Origin: UBA2588 sp964343075
Lineage (GTDB): Bacteria > Chloroflexota > Dehalococcoidia > Lucifugimonadales > UBA3495
NCBI GenBank assembly: GCA_964343075.1
Contig: CAYFGT010000001.1
Coordinates: 103,285 to 167,284 of the forward strand
Reading direction: 5' to 3'
Length of the DNA: 64,000 nucleotides
Made by a program: the position numbers and the translations under genes. Below, piece after piece: positions 62,283 to 64,000 of the stretch. Position 1 is the first letter of the stretch; each line of letters opens with the position of its first letter. The notes under the pieces are model-generated. The model did no database searches and was not told the DNA's origin. It was given only the letters and a program-made list of their open reading frames with translations.

Positions 62283-62686
62283 GATTGCTAGGAATAGATT
62301 ATGGTACTGCTAGGATAGGTCTGGCTTTTACAGATACGTCATTAGATTTGATTTTACCGTTAGGTTCTATAAATGCCAGAATTGATGATCCGTTTCCAAT
62401 AATAAAAAACATTGTCAGTGAGAGAATTATTGATGAGATAGTAGTAGGATTGCCACTAAACAAGAATTCGAATGACACAGAGCAATCTATCAATACCAAG
62501 AGCTTCATTGGGAAATTGGGTCTAATCTTAGATAAAAATATCGAAACGGTTGACGAGAGCTACTCTTCTGTGGAAGCACAAGGAAGAATGAATGAAGGGT
62601 TGTCAATCAATAAATCTGACGGCCGTTTAGACAGTGCCTCTGCGTGTGTGATATTGAGTAGGTTCCTAGATCGTAATCCTCACTAA
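62279..62686 (+). CDS. ruvX: Holliday junction resolvase-like protein RuvX/YqgF
   Basis: A 135-residue RNase H-fold protein. LLGIDYGTARIGLAFTD (3-19) has the first catalytic Asp, IIDEIVVGLPLNKNSNDTEQS (about 50-70) the second conserved region, and TVDESYSSVEAQGRM (about 94-108) and LDSASACVILSRFL the rest. It is thought to act in pre-16S rRNA processing or on branched DNA. It is coupled to alaS, as in many bacteria. Confidence 0.93.
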   Translation: MRLLGIDYGTARIGLAFTDTSLDLILPLGSINARIDDPFPIIKNIVSERIIDEIVVGLPLNKNSNDTEQSINTKSFIGKLGLILDKNIETVDESYSSVEAQGRMNEGLSINKSDGRLDSASACVILSRFLDRNPH

Positions 62687-62687
62687 T

Positions 62688-63464
62688 CTAATTGATCGCT
62701 GTTAGAGTAAATTCATCTGACAGTATTTCTCGATTGTCTATGTCTATGTCAAACGATAATATAGTGGATTCTTGAGGAGAGGCACTTAAAACCCTTTGGC
62801 CTTCTATCGCTACAATTGATTCGGATCCTGTCCAGTCAACAACATCCAAGTCTGTACCTGTTCTGTTGCATACTATTAGTGGTACCCCTACTTCTTGACT
62901 ACGTAGCTCCCATTCCCCATTGGGAGCGCAATCTCCAGGGCCCCAAGCTGATGGACATATTAAAATCGTCACTTCTTGTTTATGGTATTCATCCGCAAGT
63001 TGTGGTCGGTACGCATCTGCACAGATCAATATCCCTACTTTTTCGGCATCAACAACGATAGATTTAATTTCGTTCCCTGGTGATGACCATCCTTCTGATT
63101 GTGGCAGGACTTTGATTTTACGGTACTTACCTATGATTTGTCCTTTTCGATTAATCACAAACACGCTGTTGTGTAGAAGATTAGAATAAGGGTCTTTTTC
63201 TGGCATTGATAAAAACAGATTGAAATTCCGTTGAGATACTTCTGAACATAACATGTTCATCCATTGGTCGGGCTGAACATTGATCCATTCTTTACCAATG
63301 ATCCGTTCAAAACTGTACCCGCAGACCCATAACTCGGGACTTATTACCCAGTCTGATTTGATCTGAGAGCAAAGTTCTAAACTTTTTAACAGCAACTTCT
63401 TGTTGTTTTCCAATTCTCCAGTTGTTGGTCCCAAATGTAGAAGCGAGATCTTTAATTTATTCAT
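62688..63464 (-). CDS. Carbon-nitrogen hydrolase (nitrilase superfamily)
   Basis: A 258-residue amidase-type hydrolase. The Glu-Lys-Cys triad is Glu44 (ISPELWVCGY), Lys116 (KYRKIKVLP) and Cys148 (GILICADAYRPQ). The start at ATG 63464 gives the usual KISLLHLGPTTGELENN beginning; an open frame extends upstream to 63590 but would run into tRNA-Gln. It hydrolyses amides or nitriles; the substrate is unknown. It is convergent with ruvX, 1 base apart. Confidence 0.88.
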   Translation of the reverse strand: MNKLKISLLHLGPTTGELENNKKLLLKSLELCSQIKSDWVISPELWVCGYSFERIIGKEWINVQPDQWMNMLCSEVSQRNFNLFLSMPEKDPYSNLLHNSVFVINRKGQIIGKYRKIKVLPQSEGWSSPGNEIKSIVVDAEKVGILICADAYRPQLADEYHKQEVTILICPSAWGPGDCAPNGEWELRSQEVGVPLIVCNRTGTDLDVVDWTGSESIVAIEGQRVLSASPQESTILSFDIDIDNREILSDEFTLTAIN

Positions 63465-63564
63465 TTTATCTCTATTTATGTAGTGGTCATGAGAATAGCA
63501 CATGAGATAATTAGTCTCAAGTACTTGACCAAACGTACACATCGATTCAAAATATACAATATAA

Positions 63565-63638
63565 TGCCCTATGGTGTAGCGGTAGCACACCGGCCTTTGA
63601 AGCCGTCAGCCCTGGTTCGAATCCAGGTAGGGCAGCCA
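63565..63638 (+). tRNA. tRNA-Gln (anticodon TTG)
   Basis: Acceptor TGCCCTA/TAGGGCA, anticodon loop CTTTGAA giving TTG, T-arm CTGG-TTCGAATC-CCAG type and a GCCA end with encoded CCA at 63636-63638. The outermost anticodon-stem pair is a C-T mismatch. Confidence 0.94.
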
Positions 63639-63651
63639 AAGCATACGTTGT

Positions 63652-63681
63652 AAGAGCTCATTTGTTTGGGCTCTTTTTATT
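63652..63681 (+). terminator. Intrinsic terminator after tRNA-Gln
   Basis: Stem AAGAGC (63652-63657) and GCTCTT (63670-63675) with a 12-base loop, running into TTTTTATTTT. It is correctly placed between tRNA-Gln and the next gene. Confidence 0.8.
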
Positions 63682-63700
63682 TTGGAGGGATACTGTAAGT

Positions 63701-64000
63701 ATGAAAATAGCACTACTAGGAAATGGCAAAACCGGTAGCAAAGTTTGTAAACTAGCCACCCAACATACTGTACAGGTATTCGACAGCCAAAATAAACCCA
63801 CTTTACATGAACTCAAAGGCTGTGATGTTGCTATATGCTTCTTGCCTGGTCCAATATTAGAGACGTATATCGGTCTTCTCATCCAGTCTTCTTTGCCTGC
63901 AGTAATTGGGTCTACTGGTAGTAGATGGCAAGACGGCTTAGATGTAAAACTTGTTGAAGCTGGTTTGACTTGGATGTACGCACCGAATTTTTCTAGAAGT
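63701..64000 (+). CDS. dapB: 4-hydroxy-tetrahydrodipicolinate reductase (DapB-like), 3' end outside window
   Basis: One hundred codons from ATG 63701 to the window end. KIALLGNGKTGSKV is the nucleotide-binding loop (shorter than the usual GAxGxMG), CFLPGPI follows, and GSTGSRWQDGLDVKL and YAPNFSRS match the DapB blocks (TTG... and APNFSxG). DapB reduces the lysine/diaminopimelate precursor. A TTTGGAGGG site lies upstream. Only the N-terminal NAD(P)H domain is visible, so the assignment is moderate. Confidence 0.75.
   Translation, partial: MKIALLGNGKTGSKVCKLATQHTVQVFDSQNKPTLHELKGCDVAICFLPGPILETYIGLLIQSSLPAVIGSTGSRWQDGLDVKLVEAGLTWMYAPNFSRS

Noticed and set aside
63541..63564. TATAAT directly before tRNA-Gln as its promoter
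   Set aside because: It touches the first base of the mature tRNA, so it cannot be the -10 box for this gene; the upstream TTGACC is too far from another -10.
63465..63590. Upstream extension of the nitrilase-family gene
   Set aside because: It overlaps tRNA-Gln on the other strand, and homologues begin at the ATG at 63464.

Overview
The window is a gene-dense, AT-rich bacterial chromosome segment. Genes are tightly packed, often with 1-11 bp overlaps, and no gene-free stretch exceeds about 300 bases. I see no transposase, phage gene or CRISPR array. Several things point to Chloroflexota, perhaps the marine Dehalococcoidia/SAR202 side: a giant membrane protein with the Chlor_Arch_YYY (DUF2298) domain, an 11-gene complex I operon without nuoEFG, an oxygen-independent (cbi-type) cobalamin operon, and a large Alu-type SRP RNA. 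This placement is inference from gene content only.

Layout. 1-2417 (minus): a cut-off hotdog thioesterase, trmD and an amidohydrolase. 2591-3730: a CinA/PncC-like plus NadD-like fusion. 3858-13707: nuoABCDHIJKLMN, followed by a LOG-family protein, enolase, a tiny SEC-C protein and GAPDH. 16841-21148: a 1435-residue double glycosyltransferase-like membrane protein. 21145-25737 (minus): a TrkH/TrkA-type potassium uptake cluster with a universal stress protein, two aberrant RCK proteins and pheA. 25868-28351: leuS. 28365-37091: promoter, cobalamin riboswitch with a kissing loop, terminator, then cbiC-cbiX-cbiD-cbiT-cbiL-cbiF-cbiG-cbiH, an HpcH/HpaI aldolase and a BtuF-like protein, with a flavin reductase just after. 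37624-41626 (minus): an alpha/beta hydrolase, gyrA and a class I amidotransferase-like protein that lacks its catalytic residues. 41757-43475: an XdhC/MocA molybdenum-cofactor pair. 43658-43867: tRNA-Lys and tRNA-Leu. 43907-47889: two dipeptide ABC ATPases and lepA. 47894-49137 (minus): a DinB-like protein and a GalU-like protein. 49246-52121: large SRP RNA, rsmA, ispE, lgt. 52123-55621 (minus): a DUF4870-like membrane protein, fabF and a B12-binding radical SAM protein. 55781-62686: an SDR epimerase, folC, a second fabF, alaS and ruvX. 62688-63464 (minus): a nitrilase-family hydrolase. 63565-64000: tRNA-Gln, a terminator and the start of a dapB-like gene.

How it fits together. Most of the window is housekeeping: respiration, lower glycolysis, potassium uptake, translation, lipid and isoprenoid synthesis. 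Cobalamin is a recurring theme, with a riboswitch-controlled corrin-ring operon and a B12-binding radical SAM enzyme placed with fabF. The less ordinary features are a CbiX with an inserted Cys/His motif, the PncC/NadD fusion, the amidotransferase pseudoenzyme beside gyrA, the degenerate RCK pair, and the large SRP RNA that runs into the usual reading frame of rsmA.
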